This document shows, in pieces, positions 48,975 through 60,456 of a DNA stretch of 64,000 nucleotides (positions are counted from its first letter, which is position 1; each line of letters opens with the position of its first letter). The DNA is from Tubulanus polymorphus (lineage: Eukaryota > Nemertea > Palaeonemertea > Tubulaniformes > Tubulanidae). The notes below the pieces were generated by a model that saw only the letters and a list, made by a program, of their open reading frames with translations, had not been told where the DNA came from and ran no database searches. A program made the position numbers and the translations under genes. The stretch is taken from the NCBI RefSeq assembly GCF_964204645.1, contig NC_134025.1:10483001-10547000 (forward strand). The letters are read 5' to 3'.

Positions 48975-51900
48975 ATGAGTCATCAAAGTCCCGGTCGTCT
49001 TATTTTTCAGCACGGCGGCGCGATGGCTGCAGCATCGTTTCACGTGAACGTCGCCGACGCCGCGGCCGCTGTATCGGCGGCGGCCTCCTCCGGCAGTCAA
49101 CAACACCGTCAGCAGACGACCGGGGAACGGCGCGACGATGCCGACGAATCGCCGACGACGCCGTCGACAAAAGCCGTGTTTGGAGACGGAATCGACTGCT
49201 ACGGCGACGAACGCCAAATGCTGACCGACCAGGAGAAATTCTACAACAATCAAGTGCTCAGCGACATCGTGTTGAAGGTCGGCACTCAGAGGTTCTACGC
49301 GCACAAGCTGATGCTGATACGCGCTAGCGACGTATTCGAACGCATGTTCAGTTCAGAATGGGCCGATCCCGACAAACCGGTAAGTTTTACGACAATGGGG
49401 TGGTCACTTCAAATTACCTGGAAATCCGGGGAAAAGTCGGGGAATTTTCTTTTCTTTTCTTTAAAAAAGTCGGGTAGGCTAATAGTCAGGGAATTTGGTA
49501 AAAAAGTTTAAGATCAAGGAAAAATCAGGGAAATTCTAATCTTTTAATAATATGCCCAGAGTCGAGCTTGATGGGTTGAGTGATGAAAAAACAGCTCCCA
49601 TTATTCAAGCTATCTTCTTAATAACTGCATTCTGGGTGTGCAGTAGGCTGGCTATCGTTCCCCTTCTAAGTCTCATCTGCTTGTGAATGAAACCATTTTG
49701 AAATTCTAGACTCCATTTGTATGAAAACTGATATTTGAAACACGTCAGTTCCACAGTTGTCAGTTTAGAGTTTAGAATCAGTTCATTTTCAATGGGTTAA
49801 CTCTGAGTCCAAGAACTGCGGAACTGGGTCCAGCCAAATGGAAATTATTGTATGTAAAAAAATTTGTTCAGCTAATTTCGAAAAAAAGACTTCAATGTCA
49901 TTAAGCATTCAATTGGCCCCGCTGTTTGATATACAATATGACTATTAATCCACACTCTCGTGTATATCGACCATGTCCACTCAAATCATACAAATTACGT
50001 ACTTAAATACTAATAATACTGGTTCGCAGAATTTCTCCAGTGGGACAACTCTAATGTGTCTATAACATTTCTTTTGATCGTTAAGTTTTATTGTATTATT
50101 TTTATATATATATATATATATAAAAACATATGTAAATATTTTACATTTTCTATGTAAATATTTTACATTTTCTATAGTGTTGACTAACGAATAGACAACT
50201 ATCATTAGTACATTGATGTATGTACGTTGTTGTGAAGGAAGATTACTTTACTTAGCACACTAATGAATAATTGCATTATTGGCTTTTGCATAAATATGGA
50301 CTGTACGATTTTGTTACATACGTCTAGGGTTATAGTAAGTCCATCCAGGCATGTGTATGTCTCAGCACACTTGACGGCCGCTGTAAGCATATGTTGTTGC
50401 GGTGAAATCTGTTTTTTTGCGCTGACCACTAACAGTCTGTTTTATAGATTGTTTTCGTGTTGAAATAATGATCGCTGTGGCCAGTTTTTCAGAAGTGAAA
50501 AAGTTGCCAAATAACGAAGACTTATAACAAAACTATCAAAATGAATCCAGATTCACTTCGTCAAACTGAATCGTGTGTATTCCAATCCCTAACTTTAATG
50601 TAATAACTTACATTTTATATAACAACATGATAATGAACCTGATCTAATAAACAACAATTGCGCATTTATAAGTTAACCATGCGCTCTAAGGCCCTTTGTT
50701 GATAAAAATGCTGGATTTTGTTTTCTTAGGAGTACCAATGGATGGCCAGGGGCATATCCAAGTGGGGCCCTTATTTTGTTTTGCCAAGATAATAAACTGG
50801 CTTGAGAAAGTTACGCATACATGCAGTTGCAAACTATTGCTAGTAATTTTGTTCTAGAATCACTCGAGATGAGCAAGAATTGATCCATTTTTTCAAAATT
50901 TCTTGGGCGAGGACTGACAGCTCTGTTGGGCGGTGCTGAAAAATTTCCTTTGGCTAACAAGTATTTAACACACGAGTGGCAGCCCTGGAATTCGTTCGCA
51001 GTTTTATACAGAGTTTTATCAGTACAGAAAACGTCTCCTAATTCGGATGAACAGGAACCGGCAAAATTGGTCTGAGATAAATGTAGTCCCCGAGTTAAGG
51101 ATAGGAAAATGTTCATTTGGTAGTCAGAAAAAGATCTCTTTTCGTTCAGAGTTATTCAAAAGTCCGAGCCGGAGCACGACAAGGTTTACTGTATTATTGG
51201 TTAGATGTAAGGCTAGAAAAAAAGTGATACCTTGTTTCTCTTTTCTGCTGAGTTTCTAAGTTGACCCGGCCAGCCGCCCGTGTATTACTTTTTTGAAAAT
51301 CTTGATCAAGTTCACAATAACAACAGACCCGGCAGTTATAGAAATGAACTGATTACGAATTCTATTGCAGTTTACAAAAGTGACTAGCAGAAACAAGGTA
51401 CCGTTTTATTTTTAGCCTTATTATGACCATGGACGTATAAACTTGAGTTTATATACGCCCATGTTATGACTAATAGCTCTGTGGAACTGGCCTCTGCTCA
51501 TATTAGTAAACAAAAAACTGTATACTTTTATCACCTGAGGGTGACCAAAACTGGCTACGTAATGAACACGTAGCTGCATCATTGAGTATACGCGTTCGCC
51601 TTGTTCGGAAACAGTTACCATGACGACAACCTGGTTGTTTTGAAATTTTGCCGAATACGGAAACAAAGATCGAACGCACGAACGCGGGGACCGATTACCG
51701 TCTCGTGTCCAGCAGTATTGCGTCGTTTTTATTCATGATTTCGAGAATGAACAATCGTTCGCTAAATCTTTCCTCTTATAGAGGACGACGTCGTTGGCTG
51801 CGTCGCGTGCGCGCCGGTCTGCGTAGAGGAAAAGTCAATAATAATGACGGATTACCGCCGTCAACGGTGCACCGGTATTCCGGTCACATTTCTCTCCGTT

Positions 51901-54311
51901 GATTTGAAGTAGGCTAGACGCAGATGTAGAGAGACAAAGATAAATGGGCCGGAAGAAAAGACGACATTAACTTTAAGACGATACCGTTGATGACTTGTTT
52001 ACTTCCCTAGTTCTGTCTTGGTACTCATTGATTTAATCATGGACGATGATTTAATGTATCATTTGATTAGTGAAGCCATGATACGTTATCACTTAGTTAT
52101 CACTTTTTTGTTTGCTTAGACATATATATCGTATAGACTCATTGAGCTAGTTCCTGTGGAAGTGTTCAGGAAAAATGAAAATTGATCTTATGTCATGATA
52201 TAACTCCACGTAAAATCTAAATTTAATTTTTCGTAACGATGTCCCCCAAGAAGGCAGTGGATGTCGACAAAAAATTGGAATTTTGAATTTAAGAAGAAAA
52301 TTTCTGTTTTTATCTCGAGATAATAACTCAACGAATAAATGGGAAAACTTTTAATGAAGTGAGAATGAAATCAAATGTTCTTAGATGATAACTCGACTGA
52401 AATAAGGAAAACTGTTAATTAATCGTAAATGATGTTGAGATATATCTCGACTTAAAATCCAATTTTTCTTTGTTCCTAAATGATGTCCCCAGGACGCTTC
52501 CATAAGTTCCACTGGCCAGAATTTAGATCCCGCTAAGAATAAGCCAGTCACAAATGAAAACTGTTCCAGGTCAAATTGCATATGAGTTTGGAGGTGTCTA
52601 GTTGCCTGCAGTATACCCGGTAGTTCAGCCCTGATTTGAATCGATTTTGCCCACTGGTACTGAAACTAGTTCTGATGCAAAATTTCCTCCTAAATGTTTC
52701 CTGACAAGTATCAAATTCATCCCAAAATTTCAAACCTGAGTTCCAGTATGAAACCTGAGTTCCAATGGCTCTATCAGGGATCCGGGGGCTAGATGTGAGA
52801 ATATTTTCAGGGCAGATGAATAAAAAAGGTAACGAGAATGATAATGAATGACAAAGTCTGACAATAATTTCTAGAGCCAGTAGTTTATTCAACGATTCCA
52901 GAACAAAGAGACTTATTTAGGTAATCAAAATTAGTCTCTTAATGTCTTGAATTAGTCTCTTGATTTAGTCTATTTGTTCTGGATTAGATATAATATATTT
53001 CATAATTTCTGTTGTAGCTCAGACTATTAGAATATACCGGTAGTCAAAACGTCGAATAAACTACTGGTTCTAGAAATTGTTTTCGGACTTTGTCTTTCAT
53101 TATCATTGTGGCATTCTCGTTATTTTAACGTCATAACATCACAGATTTAGTGTTTTATCAATGTTAAGCACCACATTCATGACTTCTTATAACGAAATTT
53201 GTCATTTCGATCTCTACTTTTTCAGGAGATTGAATTAGTCGAAGAAGCCATGTGCGTCGAGGTGTTCCCGCGATTTCTCAAGTTTCTCTACAGCTGCCAC
53301 GTCTTGTTGAACGTCGACACGGCTCTGCCGCTTCTCGTGCTCGCCGACAAATACAACGTCATCGACCTACAAAACGTCTGCATCAACTTCTCGCACCAGC
53401 ATATCATCCCGAAAATCCAGCTGAAAGACGTTTTCCACGTGTGGTTCCAGTACGCGACGAAGTGCTACCACCACAAGCTGATCTCGGCGTCGGTGGCGGC
53501 GCTGTCCGACACGATGCTCTCAGCCGAGTGGGAGCAGGAGTGGACGAATCTCGAACAGGAACAGTTGATGGAGTTCGTGCGCAGTTCGAACTTGATCATC
53601 AAAGACGAATACGAACTGTGGGAAGGCGTGTTGAAGTGGCTGCAGGCGAGCGCGCATCCCGACCGCATGGTGAAAATGGAGACGCATTTACGCGCGATCC
53701 TGCCGCACGTTCGCTTTCCGATGATGACCGCTGACCACCTGTCGGACATTCAGAAAAGTCGCCTGTACGAACTCTACCCGCTCGAGTTCCAGCCGTACAT
53801 AATGCTCGCGTATAAATTCCATGCGCTCTCGTTGACGAGTCGCGCCACCGCGAAGGAGTTCACCACGGAGGCTTTTTTATTGCGAAACTACACGAACTTG
53901 CGCTGGGACAAACGCCTGGTCATCACCGACTATCCGACGAGTCAGAAATCGTCGGAGGTGACGCTGCGATTCACGACGCGGTCGAGTTCACTGCCGACGA
54001 CGACCTGGGAGTGGGAGCTGCGCGTCAATCTGAAATTCAACAAGCTGACCTCGTCGGAGGACTTCATGCGTTTGAAGAGCACAAACTTGATACTCGACCA
54101 GGCGCGGCCGATCGAATTTCTGCTGTCAGTCGTCGACAACGAACACGTCATCACAACGGTGACCGGAAAGAAAAACTTCTGCAAAAATAAGTACATGGTC
54201 GATACAGAAATCGACAAGAAACTGCCCGTTCAGGAACTAACGTCTCCCGATTCGGAATATCTCGTCAATGGCTCGCTGATTCTCCAAATAACCCTTAAAC
54301 CTGTTAGTTAG
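48975..54311 (+). CDS. BTBD17: BTB/POZ-BACK protein, BTBD17/Tango10-like
   Basis: Two exons, 48975-49379 and 53226-54311, joined in phase 0 across a 3.85-kb intron; 496 residues. The first 75 or so residues are low-complexity (Ala, Ser, Gln, His). The BTB fold begins at EKFYNNQVLSDIVLKVG, continues YAHKLMLIRASDVFERMFSS to the exon end, and is completed in exon 2 (VFPRFLKFLYSCHVLLN, LPLLVLADKYNVIDLQNVC). A BACK-type helical region follows (LIIKDEYELWEGVLKWLQAS, ILPHVRFPMM) and then a C-terminal beta-rich domain (about 335-496: TWEWELRVNLKF, RPIEFLLSVVDNEHV). This layout is that of BTBD17 and insect Tango10. Tango10 is reported as a Cullin-3 adaptor in circadian output; for this protein an E3-adaptor role is inference. 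The start ATG is the first in a clear GC-rich coding stretch. Confidence 0.85.
49746..49833. mobile_element. Short palindromic MITE (CAGTTCCACAGTT family), second copy
   Basis: Left CAGTTCCACAGTTGTCAGTT, right AACTGCGGAACTGGGTCCAG; inner TTCATTTTCAATGGGTTAAC matches the 16652 copy in inverse order. It lies in the BTBD17 intron. Confidence 0.75.
50100..50123. repeat. (TA)n microsatellite
   Basis: About eleven TA units in the BTBD17 intron, followed by a direct repeat of ATGTAAATATTTTACATTTTCTA-type words around 50130-50175. Confidence 0.85.
51211..51417. mobile_element. MITE, GGCTAAAA-TGATACC family, copy 3
   Basis: Left GGCTAGAAAAAAAGTGATAC then CTTGTTTCTC; right AGAAACAAGGTACCG then TTTTATTTTTAGCC. 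Inner words TTGACCCGGCC and ATCTTGATCAAG match copy 1 in inverse orientation. It lies in the BTBD17 intron. Confidence 0.8.
52832..53127. mobile_element. Large foldback element just upstream of BTBD17 exon 2
   Basis: The left arm (AACGAGAATGATAATGAATG, GACAAAGTC, TTTCTAGAGCCAGTAGTTTA) is the near reverse complement of the right arm (GTCGAATAAACTACTGGTTC, GGACTTTGTC, GGCATTCTCGTT). The loop carries its own smaller foldback of TAGTCTCTTAAT-type words. It ends only 98 bases before the exon 2 acceptor. Confidence 0.8.
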
Positions 54312-54489
54312 TCGGTTAGTTAGTTACTAGGTTGATATTTTTTGTGTCCACTTAGATAATTGATTTCCCTGATTAATTAGATATGTATGTAGAAATGGAT
54401 GGAAACAGTGGAACCTTGTTATGCTGTATAATGAAACTTTGGCTTGAATATAAGAATTTGATTTATTTTTAGATAGCGTACTATATCGG

Positions 54490-54690
54490 ATAGTAACTAC
54501 TGGTTTTAGGCATCCTCCCATGGCAGGGATCCAACCTGATGGCATACCGAAACCCTGCCACACTGCCACACCGGGTATGCAGGTTTGCCAAACAGATTGC
54601 CTGTTTTATAATCGCTAAATCAAATTTTCATGCATAAACTAAAAAATAAAACAGGATTCTGATTGGCTAATAATGATAATATCTTAGCTG
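54490..54690 (-). mobile_element. tRNA-like SINE fragment
   Basis: The minus strand reads GGTGTGGCAGTGTGGCAGGG ... CCATCAGGTTGGATCCCTGC, matching the tRNA-like arms at 26020-26360 with a decayed B-box (GGTTGGATCC). The adjacent ATTCTGATTGGCTAATAATG matches the centre of that foldback. Confidence 0.6.
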
Positions 54691-55937
54691 CGCCTGTTTG
54701 CAAAGTCTTAAAGGTTAAAACACCCACAATTTACATTTGAGTTTCGAAGTTAGGTTTAAAATTAAGGTTCAAGCAGTTAAAATAAACCCAGCAGCTCTAA
54801 GTGAAAACCCTGTGATAATGAGCAACTTGTTGAATGAAGATATCACTAGGCAATAAGATGCTGGTGTTGAATTCAAGCATTTACTTCGATGATATTCACA
54901 ATTTACAGTTCTATTCGCGCATTCCGAATGCATTGTATATTATTATATATCATTCCAAAATATAATCAGTGATGACAATCAATGTGAGGATTGTACTGAT
55001 CCAAATTTCTATTTAACTTATAACTTTCAACTATGAGACTATCCATTTGATCCAAATAACTATTTTACTTATAACTTTCAACTATTAGGCCATCCGTTAG
55101 ATTTATATAGCATGTCTATGCCTAGTTTTTAAAGGTCCTACCTCTTGCACGCATTTCAAAGATAACTAGGAATGTCAACTATTTGATGGTCAGAATACAT
55201 GCAAATTGTATGGCTCAAAAACTGATAATGCTGCTCATGGTTTTGTGAAAGATGAATAGATGTTTAGGTGCTAACCGTCTTTTGTACAAATGAAGAAAAG
55301 CAATCTGGTTAATTGATTCCATGTTTAGACGATATTTCCTCTTTTTCCATGAATATGGAAAATTAGTATTCTCCTGTGAACCATTGAAAGATTTCTTTAT
55401 TTAAACCAGTGTGGTCTAAAACCAAAATTAGAATATCAACTTTAAGTTACGGTAGACTTTACATACTGCAAAACAGTAAGGGGTCTATTTATGAGAAATT
55501 CTTAAGTCTCGTCATGATTTTTTATCGGCTATTCAAACACAATTTTTTAATCAATTTTTTTAAATGTATACGTAGCAAATTTTCCATATTTTTGCTGACT
55601 ACACTTTCATTTGGCTTTCTCAACCCTGTATAGCGAACTGTGTATGTTCTTGTGTACTTGTCATCGTTTTTAAGTACTAACACTTCGATGGAATTCGTCT
55701 TGTTGTTATGGGATGATTTCCCCGGGGCTATTGATGATATTATCGCCGTGCGTTCTACATCAGGCAGATGAGATGGATTCAATCTATATGAGTGGTGATC
55801 CATTTTTGGTACAAATGATAATTCCCTCCCTATCCTGAAAAGATTGCCATGCATTGCGTGTCGCATAAAGGCATTGTTGTGTTATCCAGGCTTGTGGCGG
55901 GTTCTGTGTGTCTACAATCGCCATCTATCGTAAACGT

Positions 55938-56052
55938 CTGGGGCCAGTTGCAAAGTCATGACTTAGACTTAAGACCAGTCTAAGACCAACTTAGTTCTCA
56001 TCTAACAACTAAACGATTTAAGACAATTTTTGGACTGTGCAACTGGCTCCAG
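55938..56052. mobile_element. Palindromic MITE (TTAAGACC family), second copy
   Basis: Left CTGGGGCCAGTTGCAAAGTC, right GTGCAACTGGCTCCAG; inner ACTTAAGACCAGTCTAAGAC is shared with 6649-6797. Confidence 0.7.
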
Positions 56053-56718
56053 GTCCTTGTACAATGTGCTTAAAGTTGATACTCTCAGTATCATGCAATC
56101 CTCGATTTTCTACCGCCCTCAGTTGTTATCCACCAAAATTATAGAATTTTCCTGATGACAAAAATCGAGTTCACATTCTCCATTGAAACGATATTCAGTT
56201 ATTGGCCATTCTAGATTATCGACTGAAAAGCCATTCGTCCTAATGATCAAGGATCACGATGTTAGTTAAGTTAGGCTTCACATGCGCACGTGGAATGTCT
56301 CAAGTGTCTTGTGCATGATGAGCTAGGGTTGATCGCAGCGCAAGAGTTTTTTATATCAGGATGGCTGCTAATGTTACGTCTGCCCATTGAGGAACTGTTT
56401 TGCATAGTTGATTAGACTAGACAACTTCACACACACTTCATCAGCATTCCAAAATACAGATACAAATAGATTAATTGTTGTTGAATCATGTTGATTTCGA
56501 TCGTCACGTACACAGTCATTCCATGAACCCGATAGGCATTTTTGCGGGCCATCCGCGTAGTTTCTCTAAGCTGATTGATTCGAAATCTGAGTATATGCAC
56601 AACAGAATCGATTAAGCTCCCGGAACCGAAATCAGTTTGGCCCGTCAAGATGCCTAATGTATATAAATTTATATAGAACGAGGTTGTATTTTGATATCTC
56701 TATGTTTTTGTCAGTTTT

Positions 56719-58254
56719 AAATGAATTCCGCTTAAATTTTAGAGAAAAGTTCTGTTAGATTTCTGGGAAAAGTACATGTTATCAAATTCTATTCTAAGAA
56801 ATGTAGATTCATCGTTACCTCAATAGCGCTGCCATAACCTACTGGAGGGTGGCCACTATTATTTGACTTGCTTCTCCTGACTATTCCCTGACATTGCTTT
56901 CTCTGATCTGATCTGATCCAATCAATTGACTCAGCTAAGACATAGACGGAAACTGTTTGATTTTACGCAAGATCTTGCAATCTGAACAAATTTCCCTGAT
57001 TTTTAGCTTTTCTCAGAAATCCCTGACTATTCCCTGACTTTTCTACAGAAAAGAAAATTCCCTGATTTCCCTGATTTCACTGATTTCACTGATTTCCAGG
57101 TAGAGTGGCCACCCTGCTCCGCATTAAATATCTTATCATATTTTCATTGTCAAAAGTGATAGATGTAGCTCAGCTATTTGTGTACGTTATACGTTTGTGG
57201 CGTTACGTGTTTGTGGACGCTGTTGGAGGTTTTGGAGAGTTTTTAATGTAGATTATATAAAATGTTTTAATCAATATGTGATACATATTAATTCAAAAGC
57301 TCAGTATCCAATGCTCGTTTGTTGAAAAGATTGTTTGAATGATCTATTACTTCTATGATGATTAATCTTCTATGTACGGGCATAGGCCAAATCTTCATAC
57401 CGGGATATTAGTTACCAATTATTTTTGTTTTTTCTCTCAATCGATCTATGAAGGGTCAACCAATATGAATGCAAATGTGTGAATTTTTCCATTGCCGGGT
57501 ACTGAATGAAGTGAGGAGTGTTTTGAATAATTACAATACAGTAGATATAACCGCAGTAGAAACTATAGCCGCATTCACGCTACGTTATTTTAGACCAGAT
57601 TTGACCCGTTCCAATTTAGAACTGACCAAGCGTTAGCCTGTTGTACATTTTGGAATGGACTTATTTTTTGTGTGATCATTAAGATCGACCAGTGATTACT
57701 GTACTGTCTATAGCAAATTCAATATTGCAAACGCGCCTCTGATTTGGTCCATTCTAAATTTGCCCTGTTTCAGGTACGCACCACTATTGACCAGTCTAGC
57801 TATTAGTAGTATTATGAATGCAGCTTATGAGTACGGTCAGTACCAAGTACTGGTTGTTTGTGTGCTGTGATTATTGCTCGTTCGTATATATATATTTTGA
57901 TCTCTGATAGAGTTTAGCATGTGTTTCCAATGAATAAATGAAGTCAAATATTCAAAATATATCATTTGTATGTTGCTGGTTTTATGAACAGTTTGTGCTG
58001 AAATCAAGGACTATCAAGAGAGACGGAGCTCAATCTTTGTCTTGTGTTGGCATTTACTGCAGTGGTGAGGTGGATGGGGATTATATCTCAGTGTCCGACT
58101 TTCAGCTGATGGTTTGAATAGGCCTATAGCCGCGATCACACGAAGACGATTTGAGCCCAGGTCAAATTAGACCCGTAGCACGATGTGAGTTACTTCCAGC
58201 GAAAAAATACTTTCTTGTGTGCAAAATTTGGCACGGGCCTGGCCCAAAATTTTT
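56719..58254. repeat. 1536-bp tandem duplication, unit 1
   Basis: Every checkpoint compared between units 1 and 2 is displaced by exactly 1536 bases with no gap (for example 56881 to 58417, 57781 to 59317, 58201 to 59737). I noticed only two substitutions: G to T at 56749/58285 and T to C at 57214/58750. The unit includes a short CTGATTTCCCTGATTTCACT minisatellite and has no coding potential. Confidence 0.95.
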
Positions 58255-59790
58255 AAATGAATTCCGCTTAAATTTTAGAGAAAATTTCTGTTAGATTTCT
58301 GGGAAAAGTACATGTTATCAAATTCTATTCTAAGAAATGTAGATTCATCGTTACCTCAATAGCGCTGCCATAACCTACTGGAGGGTGGCCACTATTATTT
58401 GACTTGCTTCTCCTGACTATTCCCTGACATTGCTTTCTCTGATCTGATCTGATCCAATCAATTGACTCAGCTAAGACATAGACGGAAACTGTTTGATTTT
58501 ACGCAAGATCTTGCAATCTGAACAAATTTCCCTGATTTTTAGCTTTTCTCAGAAATCCCTGACTATTCCCTGACTTTTCTACAGAAAAGAAAATTCCCTG
58601 ATTTCCCTGATTTCACTGATTTCACTGATTTCCAGGTAGAGTGGCCACCCTGCTCCGCATTAAATATCTTATCATATTTTCATTGTCAAAAGTGATAGAT
58701 GTAGCTCAGCTATTTGTGTACGTTATACGTTTGTGGCGTTACGTGTTTGCGGACGCTGTTGGAGGTTTTGGAGAGTTTTTAATGTAGATTATATAAAATG
58801 TTTTAATCAATATGTGATACATATTAATTCAAAAGCTCAGTATCCAATGCTCGTTTGTTGAAAAGATTGTTTGAATGATCTATTACTTCTATGATGATTA
58901 ATCTTCTATGTACGGGCATAGGCCAAATCTTCATACCGGGATATTAGTTACCAATTATTTTTGTTTTTTCTCTCAATCGATCTATGAAGGGTCAACCAAT
59001 ATGAATGCAAATGTGTGAATTTTTCCATTGCCGGGTACTGAATGAAGTGAGGAGTGTTTTGAATAATTACAATACAGTAGATATAACCGCAGTAGAAACT
59101 ATAGCCGCATTCACGCTACGTTATTTTAGACCAGATTTGACCCGTTCCAATTTAGAACTGACCAAGCGTTAGCCTGTTGTACATTTTGGAATGGACTTAT
59201 TTTTTGTGTGATCATTAAGATCGACCAGTGATTACTGTACTGTCTATAGCAAATTCAATATTGCAAACGCGCCTCTGATTTGGTCCATTCTAAATTTGCC
59301 CTGTTTCAGGTACGCACCACTATTGACCAGTCTAGCTATTAGTAGTATTATGAATGCAGCTTATGAGTACGGTCAGTACCAAGTACTGGTTGTTTGTGTG
59401 CTGTGATTATTGCTCGTTCGTATATATATATTTTGATCTCTGATAGAGTTTAGCATGTGTTTCCAATGAATAAATGAAGTCAAATATTCAAAATATATCA
59501 TTTGTATGTTGCTGGTTTTATGAACAGTTTGTGCTGAAATCAAGGACTATCAAGAGAGACGGAGCTCAATCTTTGTCTTGTGTTGGCATTTACTGCAGTG
59601 GTGAGGTGGATGGGGATTATATCTCAGTGTCCGACTTTCAGCTGATGGTTTGAATAGGCCTATAGCCGCGATCACACGAAGACGATTTGAGCCCAGGTCA
59701 AATTAGACCCGTAGCACGATGTGAGTTACTTCCAGCGAAAAAATACTTTCTTGTGTGCAAAATTTGGCACGGGCCTGGCCCAAAATTTTT
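58255..59790. repeat. 1536-bp tandem duplication, unit 2
   Basis: Direct copy of the preceding unit. The junction is CCAAAATTTTTAAATGAATT; after unit 2 the sequence instead continues CCAAAATTTTTAGCCCAAG, so the breakpoint lies in the short shared TTTTA. Confidence 0.95.
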
Positions 59791-60456
59791 AGCCCAAGTT
59801 GGCCCATTGGGCACCTGTGTGAATAGTTGTTCTTGGCATTATTTGGCCAGGACAAAAAATGTTTGTGTAGTCCCGGCTTATATTTCTTTTCATTCAGACC
59901 ATGAAAATAGTATGACTTAGGCGAGTTTACGACATGGAAAATCCAGTTTTCCGACAGAAAGAAATTCGAAAATTATTTTAAAAAATATGTGACCAGACAT
60001 TTTCCCCTCTCCAACTTGAGCATTTATCCAGCTAACATTGATCTAGCTTGCTCATTAGATAGCGAAGGTATTTCTAAAGTTGTGTTGTCGCTGGAATAAG
60101 CTAATTCTGTTTTTAAAAAGCTGCGGCGTGTTTCAGAGGAACGATTGATATTACGTTATCGTTGCTATGGTATTTAAATCTTGCTTCAAGAGTTTTAGAA
60201 TCGCTGTCGATATTCTAGTTAGAATATCGTTTAACTTACCAACTAAACCATACCAGAATCTTTTGTTGAGAAAAAAACATTTTGAATTTCCTCTGGCAAA
60301 AACATTATTACCAGTTATAAGTTTGTTAAGGCTTATCCTTTGCTGTATCTATGCAACATTTTCCTGATAGCACCTGAAGCATCAACAGAAAGATGTTCAT
60401 CTGTGCTGTAGCTTGAGAAGTTGTCATTTCGATATAAATTTGCTTGCTGTGCAAGA

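Larger units (their letters stand above)
54312..60456. other. Intergenic region downstream of BTBD17
   Basis: About 6.1 kb with no supportable gene. It holds a SINE piece (54490-54690), a MITE (55938-56052) and the 1536-bp tandem duplication (56719-59790). The 900 bases from 59791 to the next gene are AT-rich with a short repeat-derived open frame near 59690-59920. Confidence 0.6.

Noticed and set aside
51648-51902. Arginine-rich 84-codon plus-strand frame in the BTBD17 intron
   Set aside because: Locally GC-rich and mildly suggestive, but no homology recognised, no flanking exons, and the frame starts beside repeat sequence.
59687-59920. 77-codon frame at the end of the duplicated unit
   Set aside because: Most of it lies inside the noncoding 1536-bp repeat and reads through repetitive GGCCC/CCAAA words.
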